64,000 bases of DNA from positions 496,001-560,000 of the forward strand of contig NZ_CP033878.1 in NCBI RefSeq assembly GCF_009690625.1, read 5' to 3'. This stretch comes from Halorhabdus sp. CBA1104. GTDB lineage: Archaea; Halobacteriota; Halobacteria; Halobacteriales; Haloarculaceae. This document shows, piece after piece, positions 42,424 through 50,877 of the stretch. The notes beneath the pieces are model-generated. The model ran no database searches. It had not been told where the DNA came from and was given only the letters and a program-made list of their open reading frames with translations. The translations under genes and the position numbers were made by a program. Numbering within the stretch: position 1 is the stretch's first letter; every line of letters starts with the position of its first letter.

Positions 42424-43671
42424 ATGACGGTACGTGAAGCAGGGGACTTCGACGTCGAGGCTATCCGTGAGGACTTTCCGATCTTGGAACGGGAGTTCGA
42501 TGGCACGCCGTTGGTTTATCTCGACAACGCAGCGACGACCCACACACCCGAACCGGTCGTCGACGCCATTGTCGAGTACTACGAGCGCTACAACGCCAAC
42601 GTCCACCGCGGACTCCATCACCTCAGCCAGGAGGCATCGGTAGCCTACGAGGAGGCCCACGACCGCGTCGCCGAATTCGTCGGCGCGAGTGGCGGCCGCC
42701 AAGAGTTGATCTTCACGGGCAACACCACCGAATCGGAGAACCTCGTGGCCTACGCCTGGGGGCTGAACGAACTCGGTCCCGGTGACGAAGTGGTTCTCAC
42801 GGAGATGGAACACCACGCCTCGTTGGTCACCTGGCAACAGATCGCAAAGAAGACTGGCGCGACGGTCCGGTACATTCGGGTGACCGATGACGGCCATCTC
42901 GACATGGACCACGCCAAAGAGCTGATTGGCTCCGATACGAAGATGGTGTCGGTCCTGCACGTCTCGAACACGCTCGGGACGATCAACCCCGTCGCGGACC
43001 TCGCCGACCTCGCTCACGCCGAGGACGCGTTGCTCTTCGTCGACGGGGCACAGGCCGCCCCCAACCGGCCAGTCGACGTCGAGGCCATCGACGCCGACTT
43101 CTATGCCTTTTCCGGCCACAAAATGGCCGGGCCGACCGGGATTGGTTGCCTCTACGGTAAGAAACAGATTCTCGAAGACATGGAGCCGTTCAACTACGGC
43201 GGCGACATGATCACGAAGGTCACCTTCGATGATGCCACCTGGAACGAGTTGCCCTGGAAGTTCGAAGCCGGGACCCCGAAAATCGCCCAGGGGATCGCAC
43301 TGGCGGAAGCTGTCGACTATCTCGACGAGATCGGTATGGAGACGGTCGCCCGCCACGAGAACGAACTCGCCCAGTATGCCCTCGAACGTCTCGACGAATT
43401 CGACGATATCGAGACGTTCGGTCCGCCTGCGGGCCAAGAGCGTGGTGGGTTAGTCTCGTTCAACCTGGGTTCGGTCCACGCCCACGACCTCTCGTCGATC
43501 CTCAACGACTACGCGGTCGCCATCCGGGCGGGCGATCACTGTACCCAACCCCTACACGACAAACTCGGCGTCGCCGCGACGGCCCGAGCCTCGTTTTACA
43601 TCTACAACACGCGGGAAGAAATCGACGTACTGATCGATGCCATGGACGACGCCCGCGAACTGTTTGGGTGA
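42424..43671 (+). CDS. sufS: Cysteine desulfurase SufS
   Basis: A 415-residue PLP enzyme that strips sulfur from cysteine for Fe-S cluster assembly. Motifs: YLDNAATTHTPEPVVDAI, NVHRGLHHLS, NTTESENLVAY, EMEHHASLVTWQ, FVDGAQAAPN, the PLP-lysine at FSGHKMAGPTGIG (K233), and the persulfide cysteine in RAGDHCTQPLH (C373). This is a class II (SufS-type) desulfurase with the short active-site loop. Its usual partner sufU is 3.2 kb downstream at 46903-47337, with two unrelated genes inserted between. Confidence 0.93.
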   Translation: MTVREAGDFDVEAIREDFPILEREFDGTPLVYLDNAATTHTPEPVVDAIVEYYERYNANVHRGLHHLSQEASVAYEEAHDRVAEFVGASGGRQELIFTGNTTESENLVAYAWGLNELGPGDEVVLTEMEHHASLVTWQQIAKKTGATVRYIRVTDDGHLDMDHAKELIGSDTKMVSVLHVSNTLGTINPVADLADLAHAEDALLFVDGAQAAPNRPVDVEAIDADFYAFSGHKMAGPTGIGCLYGKKQILEDMEPFNYGGDMITKVTFDDATWNELPWKFEAGTPKIAQGIALAEAVDYLDEIGMETVARHENELAQYALERLDEFDDIETFGPPAGQERGGLVSFNLGSVHAHDLSSILNDYAVAIRAGDHCTQPLHDKLGVAATARASFYIYNTREEIDVLIDAMDDARELFG

Positions 43672-43726
43672 GCAGACGCGGCCTGTGACCGCATTTCGCC
43701 GATCCGAGGCGAGGCCGAAATAGCCC

Positions 43727-45040
43727 TTAGTCGCCGCCCCACTCCCACTTGGTCCGGTCGATCTTTTCGTTGATCGCGTCGATCTGCTTCTCGTAGTCGT
43801 CGGCGTCGATCGACGATGCCGTCTCGGCGACGGACTGGGCGTCTCGTAGCCGATCGACCGCTCGCTCGTACTGCTCTCTGGCGTCCTCGGCGTCTTCGTC
43901 TTCGCGTTGCTCGCCCGTCGTTTCGAGTTGCTCGGCGTGGGTCTCCAGCGCCTCGAGCGTCGACGCCGCGATCGACGAGAGGTCGACAGCCACGTCGAGG
44001 GTCGCGATGCCGTCGATCCGGTTCCAGCCGGCCTCACTGGCGGCGTTGATCCGGCGATACGCCTCGAGCCAGCGTGTCGCAGCGACGTCGGATCGATCAG
44101 CTTCCCGGGCGACTTCGAACGTCTTCGTGGTCGCCGAGACGTACTGTTCGTCCAGCCCCTCGACGCGATCGGCCAGCGAGTCGATCCGCTCGCCGGCGTT
44201 GTCTGGCGTTGCCTCGACGTCGTCGATCGCCTCTCGGAGCCTCGAAAGCGCTCTGACAGCTGTCGTATACGCCCCACAGAACGGTTCGAACTCCTCGCCA
44301 GCTAGCGCGTCTTCAGCCCGCTCGATGTCAGTCTCGCCGCGGTCCAGCCAGACGGCAACGTATCGGCGATCGCACTCTCGGGCGACCGACTCGATGCGCT
44401 CTTCGAGTTTCTCGGCTAGAACGTCGTCGCCCTCGTCGCCGAGCGGATGCGTGTCAGTGAGGCTGCTGACCTGATGGCGCGCATCCGAGAGTTGCGATCG
44501 TGCACGGAGTCGGAGGTTCTGCGTGGCGGTACCGCGTTGCTGCCCGGTCTCCCCCTCGATCTTCGATTCCAGTGTGTCGATTACGTCTCTGGCTGCCCCA
44601 ATCGACCGGTCGACAGATCGGTATACGTCGGCGACGTTCTGGATGTAGTCCGTAACTCGATCGGGATCGCCGTCGGTCGGGGCGAAGTGAATCGATTCCG
44701 TCTCGTGCCCGACGACGAGTTTGGTGTTCAGAAACCCGCTCTTCAGCTTACACGTCGTCACCGATTCGAAGTCGAAGGCGATCTCGACGACCTCGGGTTG
44801 GTCGCCCAGGACGACCAGCAGTCGCTCGTCGGTCACGACGAGGTAGGCATCGTGGTCCCCCTCCGGCTCGACGGTTGTCGTTCGGCCTTCAGTCGTGTGC
44901 TCGACGCTATCGCTGGCCAGGACGTGCTCGGGACGTTCTCCATTGTCGAGCAATGCAGCGAAGGGGCCGGCGTCCAACTCGGCTTCACTGTCGTTCCCAC
45001 CGATCAACGATCCCGACAGGTCGTTTACTCTCTCGAACAT
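43727..45040 (-). CDS. Haloarchaeal PH-like/helical protein, paralogue A
   Basis: A 437-residue protein of no family I can name. The N-terminal domain (about residues 20-115) resembles a PH-like sheet (YLVVTDERLLVVLGDQPEVV, then GFLNTKLVVGHETESIHF), as in short bacterial PH domains. The remaining 300 residues are acidic and helical (coiled-coil or TPR-like), ending in the signature KWEWGGD. It is clearly homologous to the protein at 45490-46746 along its whole length. An AT-rich TATA-like stretch lies about 50 bp upstream, as for its paralogue. No enzymatic motif. Confidence 0.7.
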   Translation of the reverse strand: MFERVNDLSGSLIGGNDSEAELDAGPFAALLDNGERPEHVLASDSVEHTTEGRTTTVEPEGDHDAYLVVTDERLLVVLGDQPEVVEIAFDFESVTTCKLKSGFLNTKLVVGHETESIHFAPTDGDPDRVTDYIQNVADVYRSVDRSIGAARDVIDTLESKIEGETGQQRGTATQNLRLRARSQLSDARHQVSSLTDTHPLGDEGDDVLAEKLEERIESVARECDRRYVAVWLDRGETDIERAEDALAGEEFEPFCGAYTTAVRALSRLREAIDDVEATPDNAGERIDSLADRVEGLDEQYVSATTKTFEVAREADRSDVAATRWLEAYRRINAASEAGWNRIDGIATLDVAVDLSSIAASTLEALETHAEQLETTGEQREDEDAEDAREQYERAVDRLRDAQSVAETASSIDADDYEKQIDAINEKIDRTKWEWGGD

Positions 45041-45489
45041 GGTCTCTTGGGAATCATCACTTCGTACCCCAAGCTGTGCAGACGTGGGATATTAATAGTG
45101 CGCCTTTCGGCGGTTGCTGTGTGAAACAGCTAGCTGCGTGGCCCTCGCCGCCGGCTGACGTTTTGTGGCACCGCTAGGTGTGTCCAGTCTCGCCAGCAGT
45201 ATGCACTTCCAACGCCGTCTCGCTCACGAGACGTACTCACGCCAGCACGCAGGCATCGCAGGCCCAACGCTTTGTTTCTCGGGACACAGCCGCCCTGGAG
45301 AGGCACGACCCACAGCAGCGGGCAAGAACCGACGACGCGACGACTCAGTGACGCGACGGCCAACGACCTCACTGTCGCATCTCGGCCATGTGGCTTCTGA
45401 TTCGGCCTACCTGGCGGCCCACTGAGAGGCCTTACACTGCCCGGTGGCGGCCGCTGCCACCGACCAAACAGTTCAGTCACTGGAAGTGA
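45041..45489. other. Intergenic region with several hairpins between two paralogous genes
   Basis: About 450 bp without a convincing coding frame (a minus-strand frame at 45130-45480 is Arg/Pro-rich shadow sequence). Perfect hairpins include cgtctcg-ctca-cgagacg (45216-45233), cagtga/tcactg near 45345-45375 and ggtggc/gccacc near 45440-45460. A structured non-coding RNA is possible; I matched it to no known RNA. Confidence 0.35.
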
Positions 45490-46746
45490 TCAATCCGTTC
45501 CCCACTCCCACTCGGTGACTTCGACTTTCTCTTTGAGTTCCGTGAGCCGCTGATCGATCGCTGCACTGTCTCCGACTGGCTGTGTGTCGACGATCTCGTG
45601 GGCCTGGCGCATACGCGTAACTCCCTGCTCGAAGTAGCGCCGAGCTTCGGCGGCATCCGTCTCGAGTTCCTGCTCACCGGCTTTCTGGAGCGTATCGGCG
45701 TGATGCTCTAAGGCATCGACTGTCGCCTCGGCGATCGGTTCGATCTCCGAGAGTGGCAGCGCACACGAATCGACTGCTGTCGCCCAGCCGGCGTCGCGGG
45801 CGGCCCGCACACGCCGGTAGGTTTCGAGCCAGCAATTGGCAGTCACTGCGGGGTCGTCACTCTCTGTTGCGTTCTCGTGTGCCTCGCGGGTCGATTCGAC
45901 GTACCTCTCGGCGAATTCCTCGAGTTTGTGGTCCATCTCGGCCGCTTCGCTGGTCACTTCTTCGGACGGGGAATCGAGATCAGCGAGTACGTCCTGCAGT
46001 GAAGCCACCCCATCCGTCGCCTCGACGTAAGCCTCGCAAAATGCCGCATACTCGCCTTGGTCGAGTGCGGTCTCGGCTTGTCCAACTGTGTCGCGAACGC
46101 GGTCGATCCAGGCGTCGGCGTACCGTCGGTTGAGTTCCGTCTCGGTGGTTTCGACTCGTTCGAGCAGTCGGTCAGTCTGTACTGCCTCCCGTGTGACCGA
46201 CTGGCGTGCGTCGGATAGTTCTGACTGGACTTGGAGGCGAAGATAGCCAATCTTGCCGCCCTCTCGGACCTTCGTTTCGAGTTCTTCGGTCATCTCCTTG
46301 GCCGACGCGATGGCGTCTTCGACATCGGTGTAGGCCTCTGCCATCACCGTAATGTACTCTGCGACCGCTTGTGCATCGCCGTGTGTGGGCGAGACCCGTA
46401 TCGATTGGTCTCCCTGCTCGACGACGAGCGTCGTGTTCAGTAACCCGCTATTGACCGCTGCTCGCGATATCGATGGTAACTCGAACTCGATCTCGCACTC
46501 GGAGGGCTGTTCTCCAAGTACGACCAACACGCGTTCGTCGGTTGCAATCAGATAGGTGTGGTACTCACCGTCGGGCTCTACCGTCGTCGTCCGTTCTCCC
46601 GTCGTGTACTCGACGCTCTCGCCCACCAAGACAGTCCGTGGCTGCTCGTGTTCTCTCAGCAATCCGTCTATCGGATCGCTCACCGAGCCAGCCCCGGCAA
46701 CGTTTCCTAGCGCCGTGTCCGGCAACTCCTGTATGCTATCGAACAT
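45490..46746 (-). CDS. Haloarchaeal PH-like/helical protein, paralogue B
   Basis: A 418-residue paralogue of the protein at 43727-45040. Shared features include VESVEYTTGERTTTVEPDG-like N-terminus, TYLIATDERVLVVLGEQP, LNTTLVVEQGDQSIRVSP, a long acidic helical domain and the C-terminal VTEWEWGTD. Matching segments such as WLETYRR and ALEHHADTLQ against ALETHAEQLE show that the helical parts are also homologous. A TATA-like taatatta lies about 50 bp upstream. Function unknown; placement beside sufU may hint at membrane or metal-stress biology, but this is speculation. Confidence 0.7.
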   Translation of the reverse strand: MFDSIQELPDTALGNVAGAGSVSDPIDGLLREHEQPRTVLVGESVEYTTGERTTTVEPDGEYHTYLIATDERVLVVLGEQPSECEIEFELPSISRAAVNSGLLNTTLVVEQGDQSIRVSPTHGDAQAVAEYITVMAEAYTDVEDAIASAKEMTEELETKVREGGKIGYLRLQVQSELSDARQSVTREAVQTDRLLERVETTETELNRRYADAWIDRVRDTVGQAETALDQGEYAAFCEAYVEATDGVASLQDVLADLDSPSEEVTSEAAEMDHKLEEFAERYVESTREAHENATESDDPAVTANCWLETYRRVRAARDAGWATAVDSCALPLSEIEPIAEATVDALEHHADTLQKAGEQELETDAAEARRYFEQGVTRMRQAHEIVDTQPVGDSAAIDQRLTELKEKVEVTEWEWGTD

Positions 46747-46860
46747 TTACGTGCCCCTCGTTGCAACCAACGACCGGATACACTGTACGGGGGACCATAA
46801 TATTACTGATGAAATTCATTTCGCGAGGCTGGAGGGGCCGTTCACATGAGAGGATTTGCC

Positions 46861-46877
46861 GCGGAACGTTTTTCCGC
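46861..46877. promoter_or_regulatory. Inverted repeat in the sufU promoter
   Basis: gcggaa-cgttt-ttccgc is a perfect 6-bp dyad located 26-42 bp upstream of the sufU ATG (46903), overlapping the T-rich TATA position. An iron- or redox-responsive repressor could bind here (inference). Confidence 0.4.
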
Positions 46878-46902
46878 CGGTATCGCTAATCGTTTCCTAC
46901 CA

Positions 46903-47337
46903 ATGGGCATCGGCGGCAGCGATATGTATCGACAGCAGATCCTCGATCACTACAAGAACCCACGCAATTACGGCGAGATCGAGGACGCGACGTTCACCCA
47001 CGTCGGCGAGAATCCGATGTGTGGCGACACTATCGAGATGGATGTCGTCCTCGACGACGACGAAGAGACTATCGACGCCGTCGCCTTCCAGGGAGATGGC
47101 TGTGCGATCTCCCAGGCGTCGGCGTCGATGCTCTCGGAGCGACTCGAAGGCATGTCGATCGAGGACTTAGAGGCGCTGGATCGTGACGACGTCATCGATA
47201 TGCTCGGCGTCGATATCTCGCCGATGCGCGTCAAGTGTGCTGTCCTGGCTGAAAAAGTCGCCCAGGACGGCGCCGAAATTTACTTCGGCGAGAAAGACCT
47301 CGAAGAGACGACGACTGAAGACGACGATCCCGAATAA
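46903..47337 (+). CDS. sufU: Fe-S cluster scaffold SufU-like protein
   Basis: A 144-residue scaffold or sulfur-acceptor protein. The four metal ligands of SufU are visible: ENPMCGDTI (C40 and D42), GDGCAISQASAS (C67) and MRVKCAVLAEK (C112). The extra segment around residues 85-105 (GMSIEDLEALDRDDV) is the insertion that distinguishes SufU from IscU. It takes persulfide from SufS. ATG 46903 (MGIGGSDMYRQQILDHYKNP) is the family start. It has its own promoter with an inverted repeat. Confidence 0.9.
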   Translation: MGIGGSDMYRQQILDHYKNPRNYGEIEDATFTHVGENPMCGDTIEMDVVLDDDEETIDAVAFQGDGCAISQASASMLSERLEGMSIEDLEALDRDDVIDMLGVDISPMRVKCAVLAEKVAQDGAEIYFGEKDLEETTTEDDDPE

Positions 47338-47348
47338 CTCCCGTCTCG

Positions 47349-47699
47349 TCATTCTGGTGCGTGGACGATCGTTTCGTGGCCATCGTCACCGACGAGCGTG
47401 ACGTCGTGATTCGTGTGGCGGGCGTGCGTTGCTGCCCACCGACGGGCGCCACGTTCTTCTAAGCGCTGTACTGATTCGGGACAGTGCCGACAGTCTGCCT
47501 GCCAGACAGCCAGTCCATCCGGGAAGTGCCCGGTGTGTCGCTGATGATCGAGCGCGAACTGCTCGATCGCTTGGTTGCCAACGGCCATCGCTTCGAGTTC
47601 GTAGCCGAGGTCCCACTCGCGTCCGCAACGATCGCAACTCACGGTCGGGACGTTTTCCTCGCTCGCTGGTGGCTCCTCGTCAGTTTTGTGGTCTGCCAT
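47349..47699 (-). CDS. Zinc-ribbon-like conserved haloarchaeal protein
   Basis: A 116-residue acidic protein. Two cysteine pairs, CDRCGREWDLG and ADCRHCPESV, are separated by about 45 residues with several histidines (DHQRHTGHFPDG), so a structural zinc site is likely. The C-terminus (WAATHARHTNHDVTLVGDDG) has further histidines. I do not know its function. It converges closely on sufU (11 bp) and lies just downstream of the PitA gene on the same strand. Confidence 0.62.
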   Translation of the reverse strand: MADHKTDEEPPASEENVPTVSCDRCGREWDLGYELEAMAVGNQAIEQFALDHQRHTGHFPDGLAVWQADCRHCPESVQRLEERGARRWAATHARHTNHDVTLVGDDGHETIVHAPE

Positions 47700-47799
47700 C
47701 GCCTGTGGTAGGCTCGGCGAAGGCTTGAAGCTGTGTTTCGATCCCGAGCGAGGCGATCGTCCACTCCGAGAGATAGCTCTCGGGCGGGGGAAAACGGCT

Positions 47800-49788
47800 T
47801 CAGGCCAGGAAGACGTGCCGTGGTCGATCAGCGAGTACCTCACGGCCCCATTCGACGGTATCACGGAAGTCTTCGGAGCGGAAAAACGCCATCGCGTCCT
47901 CGCGGCTGGCCCAATTCGAAGCGATGAACATGTCGTTCTCGTTTTCGTGGTTGACCAGTAGTGCGGTGCCGTAGTGGCCGTCCATCGTCCCGAGCGTTTC
48001 ACCGACAGTCTCGAAGGTCTCGAGGAATTCCTCGCGGTACTCCGATTTGACGGTGTAGAACATCCCCATCGTCCCGAACCCTTCGCCTTCACCGGCCCGG
48101 CCGACGACTTCCGGTAGGTCAGCGAGGGCGTCTCCGGCCGCTTGGGCTGCTGATTCGGTTTCCCAGCGGCTCACGACCGCTGTCGGCTCGGTATCGTCGA
48201 CGGCCGCAACCTCGCCGGGTCCGGTCTCGTAGACCGCTGTCTCGATGTGAGCGTCGTCGGCCCGGAACGTCTCCCGGAGCTCGGCGACGTCGCTCATTAG
48301 TGACTCGATACCGGCCGTCGAATAGACGACCAGTGCGTAGACGTCTTCGCCGTGGGGCTGGCCGGCGTAGACGTCGTGCTCGGCGAGCTCACGCCTGATA
48401 GCCTCACTGGCGGTGTCGGTCCCGTCGTCTGTGGTACTGTCCTGGGCAGACGACGCCTCGTGAGAGTCGAGTACCCCGCCGTATCGTTCGTCGATTCCCG
48501 GCAGATCACCCAGGAAGCCAGCAGCGGTCTCGGCGGCGTCTTCGGCCGTCCACAGCGACGCGACCGCCGAACGCCCGCTCGAGGCTCGTACGACTGTGGC
48601 GACGTGTCGGTCGTAGTGATCGAAGTTTTCCCGCAACCCGGCGACGTCCTCAGCCAACTCCTGGGCGTCGACATTCGAATAAAACAGGAGGCCATACTCG
48701 CCACCCTCGTAGTCCGCTCCCTCACGAATACCAAGCTGGAACAGTCGCTGTTCGAGGTCGTCGACAGTCGCATACTCGCTGTCCGAGACATCCGGTCGAG
48801 AGCCGCCCCCCGGATGCCCGCTGTCACCGTCATCCTCCGGTTCGGCGTGGGGATCGTCACTCTCTGAGGCCTGCTCGGCGTGGGGATGGCCGTCGTCGGT
48901 CGCTTTACCGTGTGGGTGGCCCGACGTATCGCCGTCGTGCTCGACGGCATCGGCCGGCGTTGCCGGCGCAGCCTGCCCCTCAGCGGTCTCACCCGTCTCA
49001 GGGGCGATCGCATCTCCAGCGAGATACGCGTCGAGGTCTGCCGGGGCCAGTCGACGGCCGATCGTGAAGGGGCCAAACTCGGCGTACTTCGAACTCGACG
49101 GGTCAAAACGCATCTCGTAGAGCAGATCCTTGACGTCGGTGAGATCGTCGGCCCACAGCGTCACGCCCCACTCCCAGTCGTCCAGGCCGATCGCACTGGA
49201 GATCATCTGGGTGACCTTGCCGGCGTAATCGCGACCGATATCCCCGTGGGCGTCCATATGTTCGGCCCGTTCCTCGAAGGGCAGGTCGTACCAGTTGTAC
49301 TCCGGTTCACGCCGTTTGTCCATCGGATAGAAGCTCACGTGCTCGGCGTCTGGGATGTCGGGCTCGATCCGTGAGCGCATGTACTTCGCGAGGCCGGAAC
49401 TCTCGTCGAGATCACCGTCGAAGAACTCTCGGGCACGCTCGGAGTACCCTGATGCTTCCGTCACCGAGACAAACGAGTCTGTTCGCTCGGTAAACCTGGC
49501 TAGTGTCGTCTGTTCGAAGGCCCGCTCTAGGTGATCGAGAGCGGCGGTCGTCGGTCGCAGGTGGACGAACATGAGATCGGCTTCCTGGCCCAAGACACCG
49601 TAGAGTGCCGATGTGCCTTCTTGGGCATCGGCCACCGAAACCGCGTCTTCGAGGTGTTTTTGGCCCTCTTTGAGGGCTGCATCCCGCGTTCGCTGGGGTG
49701 CGTCCCGCCAGTCGTCCCACGCGATCGTTCGGAAGTCGTGTAGCACGTACCACCCTTCCGCCGTGGGCGGCGCTTTTCGTCTGCTCAT
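47800..49788 (-). CDS. pitA: PitA-type fusion of chlorite dismutase/HemQ-like and antibiotic-monooxygenase-like domains
   Basis: A 662-residue protein. Residues 10-250 form a Cld/HemQ-like domain (EGWYVLHDFRTIAWDDW; FYPMDKRREPEYNWYDLP; MDAHGDIGRDY with the probable heme-binding His181; GLDDWEWGVTLWADD). Residues 270-335 form a histidine-rich linker (SGHPHGK, GHPHAEQ, DPHAEP, GHPGGG). Two ferredoxin-like domains resembling ABM folds follow (about 340-440 and 465-565), then a canonical C-terminal ABM domain (572-662; MGMFYTVKSEYREEFLETFE, FIASNWASREDAMAFF). Two-domain PitA is common in haloarchaea; this one appears to have extra internal copies. HemQ relatives decarboxylate coproheme in heme synthesis. 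Confidence 0.85.
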   Translation of the reverse strand: MSRRKAPPTAEGWYVLHDFRTIAWDDWRDAPQRTRDAALKEGQKHLEDAVSVADAQEGTSALYGVLGQEADLMFVHLRPTTAALDHLERAFEQTTLARFTERTDSFVSVTEASGYSERAREFFDGDLDESSGLAKYMRSRIEPDIPDAEHVSFYPMDKRREPEYNWYDLPFEERAEHMDAHGDIGRDYAGKVTQMISSAIGLDDWEWGVTLWADDLTDVKDLLYEMRFDPSSSKYAEFGPFTIGRRLAPADLDAYLAGDAIAPETGETAEGQAAPATPADAVEHDGDTSGHPHGKATDDGHPHAEQASESDDPHAEPEDDGDSGHPGGGSRPDVSDSEYATVDDLEQRLFQLGIREGADYEGGEYGLLFYSNVDAQELAEDVAGLRENFDHYDRHVATVVRASSGRSAVASLWTAEDAAETAAGFLGDLPGIDERYGGVLDSHEASSAQDSTTDDGTDTASEAIRRELAEHDVYAGQPHGEDVYALVVYSTAGIESLMSDVAELRETFRADDAHIETAVYETGPGEVAAVDDTEPTAVVSRWETESAAQAAGDALADLPEVVGRAGEGEGFGTMGMFYTVKSEYREEFLETFETVGETLGTMDGHYGTALLVNHENENDMFIASNWASREDAMAFFRSEDFRDTVEWGREVLADRPRHVFLA

Positions 49789-49916
49789 GGTACTCGGTGG
49801 TTCGAGCCTCTTGGTAAGGAACCTTGCCCTCCCGACAAAGCCGCCCCCTTCCGATCGACTGCGAGGGTTGCAGCCGAGGGGAGGGTTTTAACCGCCGACG
49901 GCAGTCAGAGTCCAGT

Positions 49917-50270
49917 GTGAGCGAGGACCGCGACGACGGAGAGTTGCTCGCCCTTTTAGAGGACGATTATGCTCGAGCGATCCTCGCAGCCACGAGTGCC
50001 CAACCCATGTCAGCCGAACGGCTCAGCGAGCGGTGTGACGCCTCGGATTCGACAATTTACCGGCGCGTCGACCGCCTGCAAGACCACGATCTGCTCGACG
50101 AACAGACGCGGATCGATCCGGACGGTCACCACTACAGCGTCTACATTTCACAACTGGAGTCGGTGACCGTCACGTTCGAAGACGGCGACTACCGGATCGA
50201 CCTGCAACGACGCCAACCCACGGCGCCGGACCCGGCGGACCGATTCACCAGGATGTGGCAAGATCTATGA
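49917..50270 (+). CDS. Winged-helix regulator paired with a small membrane protein
   Basis: A 117-residue ArsR-like regulator: LLALLEDDYARAILAATSAQ, then the helix-turn-helix MSAERLSERCDASDSTIYRR, and a wing (DEQTRIDPDGHHYSVYI). The start is GTG at 49917, placed about 27 bp after a TATA-like ggttttaacc, so it is probably leaderless. The following gene overlaps by 4 bp (ATGA). This two-gene layout, a winged-helix protein plus a two- or three-span membrane protein, recurs in haloarchaea and may form a membrane-linked sensory module (inference). Confidence 0.78.
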   Translation: MSEDRDDGELLALLEDDYARAILAATSAQPMSAERLSERCDASDSTIYRRVDRLQDHDLLDEQTRIDPDGHHYSVYISQLESVTVTFEDGDYRIDLQRRQPTAPDPADRFTRMWQDL

Positions 50271-50575
50271 TCGATCTCGTTCCCGTCGAGGTGGCGACGA
50301 TCTCGATTCCGCTGGCGTCGGCCGCTCTCGGCCTGGTGATCGGCTATCAGGCCTATCGGGGCTTTCGTCGCCACGACAGCCCGTCGATGCGCTACCTCTC
50401 GCTCGGGTTGATACTGTTGACGGCTGTCTCCTATTCGCTTGCAGCGTTCGGGACGCTGTTGATCCGCTGGCGGCTCTTGCCCCTTGCTGCCGAGACGCCA
50501 CTCCTGCTCGTGGCCCGAATTACGCAGTTTGCCGGCCTGGCGTTGATCACCTACTCGCTGTATCGACGTCCGTAG
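50267..50575 (+). CDS. Small membrane protein (DUF7521-like)
   Basis: A 102-residue protein with three hydrophobic spans: VATISIPLASAALGLVIGYQ, MRYLSLGLILLTAVSYSLAA and LLLVARITQFAGLALITYSL. The conserved charged stretch YRGFRRHDSPSMR between the first two spans is typical of the haloarchaeal family found behind small winged-helix genes. It overlaps the regulator gene by four bases, so it is translationally coupled. Molecular role unknown. Confidence 0.75.
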   Translation: MIDLVPVEVATISIPLASAALGLVIGYQAYRGFRRHDSPSMRYLSLGLILLTAVSYSLAAFGTLLIRWRLLPLAAETPLLLVARITQFAGLALITYSLYRRP

Positions 50576-50877
50576 GGCGGACACCTGGGTTGGGCACACC
50601 CTTTGGCCGCTGCGGCCGGCGTCGGCACCGTCCAGTCTAGACGAGTAGCTGGGGGGCTGTGGACCACAAAGCGGGCCAAGCTGGGTACAACCTGGGACGC
50701 CAATCGAAAAGTGGGCACGGGCAGTCCGTCGCAGTCTCGACGGAAGTTCTGTAAACCGGCGGATTGGAGGGCCGATGGCGTCAACCGGGATCCGGCAATA
50801 CACGCTCGGTCCTGGGTCCCCTTAGTACACGAACCTGACCTTCCGGTCTGGCAGCCCGGGGAAAGGTTTAAACCCAC
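50576..50877. other. Intergenic region with palindromic TATA-like element
   Basis: About 300 bp without a coding frame. At 50865-50874 the palindrome ggtttaaacc could serve as a TATA box in either direction. About 15-30 bp downstream on the minus strand lies a hairpin, gacc-ggaa-ggtc (50840-50851), closed by a GNRA-type loop. Transcription to the left could yield an RNA of up to about 260 bases. I could not match it to SRP RNA or RNase P RNA. Confidence 0.3.

Noticed and set aside
45130-45480. A 116-codon minus-strand frame in the gap between the two paralogues
   Set aside because: Arg/Pro/Ser-rich and basic, unlike real proteins of this genome; the region looks non-coding with hairpins.
43727-46746. 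Assigning the WEWGxD paralogues to the SUF machinery
   Set aside because: Position between sufS and sufU is the only link; they are on the opposite strand with their own promoters and show no SufB/C/D-like motif.
50576-50877. SRP (7S) RNA or RNase P RNA gene
   Set aside because: The GGAA hairpin lacks the flanking AGCAG of SRP helix 8, and the conserved GAGGAAAGTCC and ACAGAA..GGCTTA blocks of RNase P RNA are not found in order.
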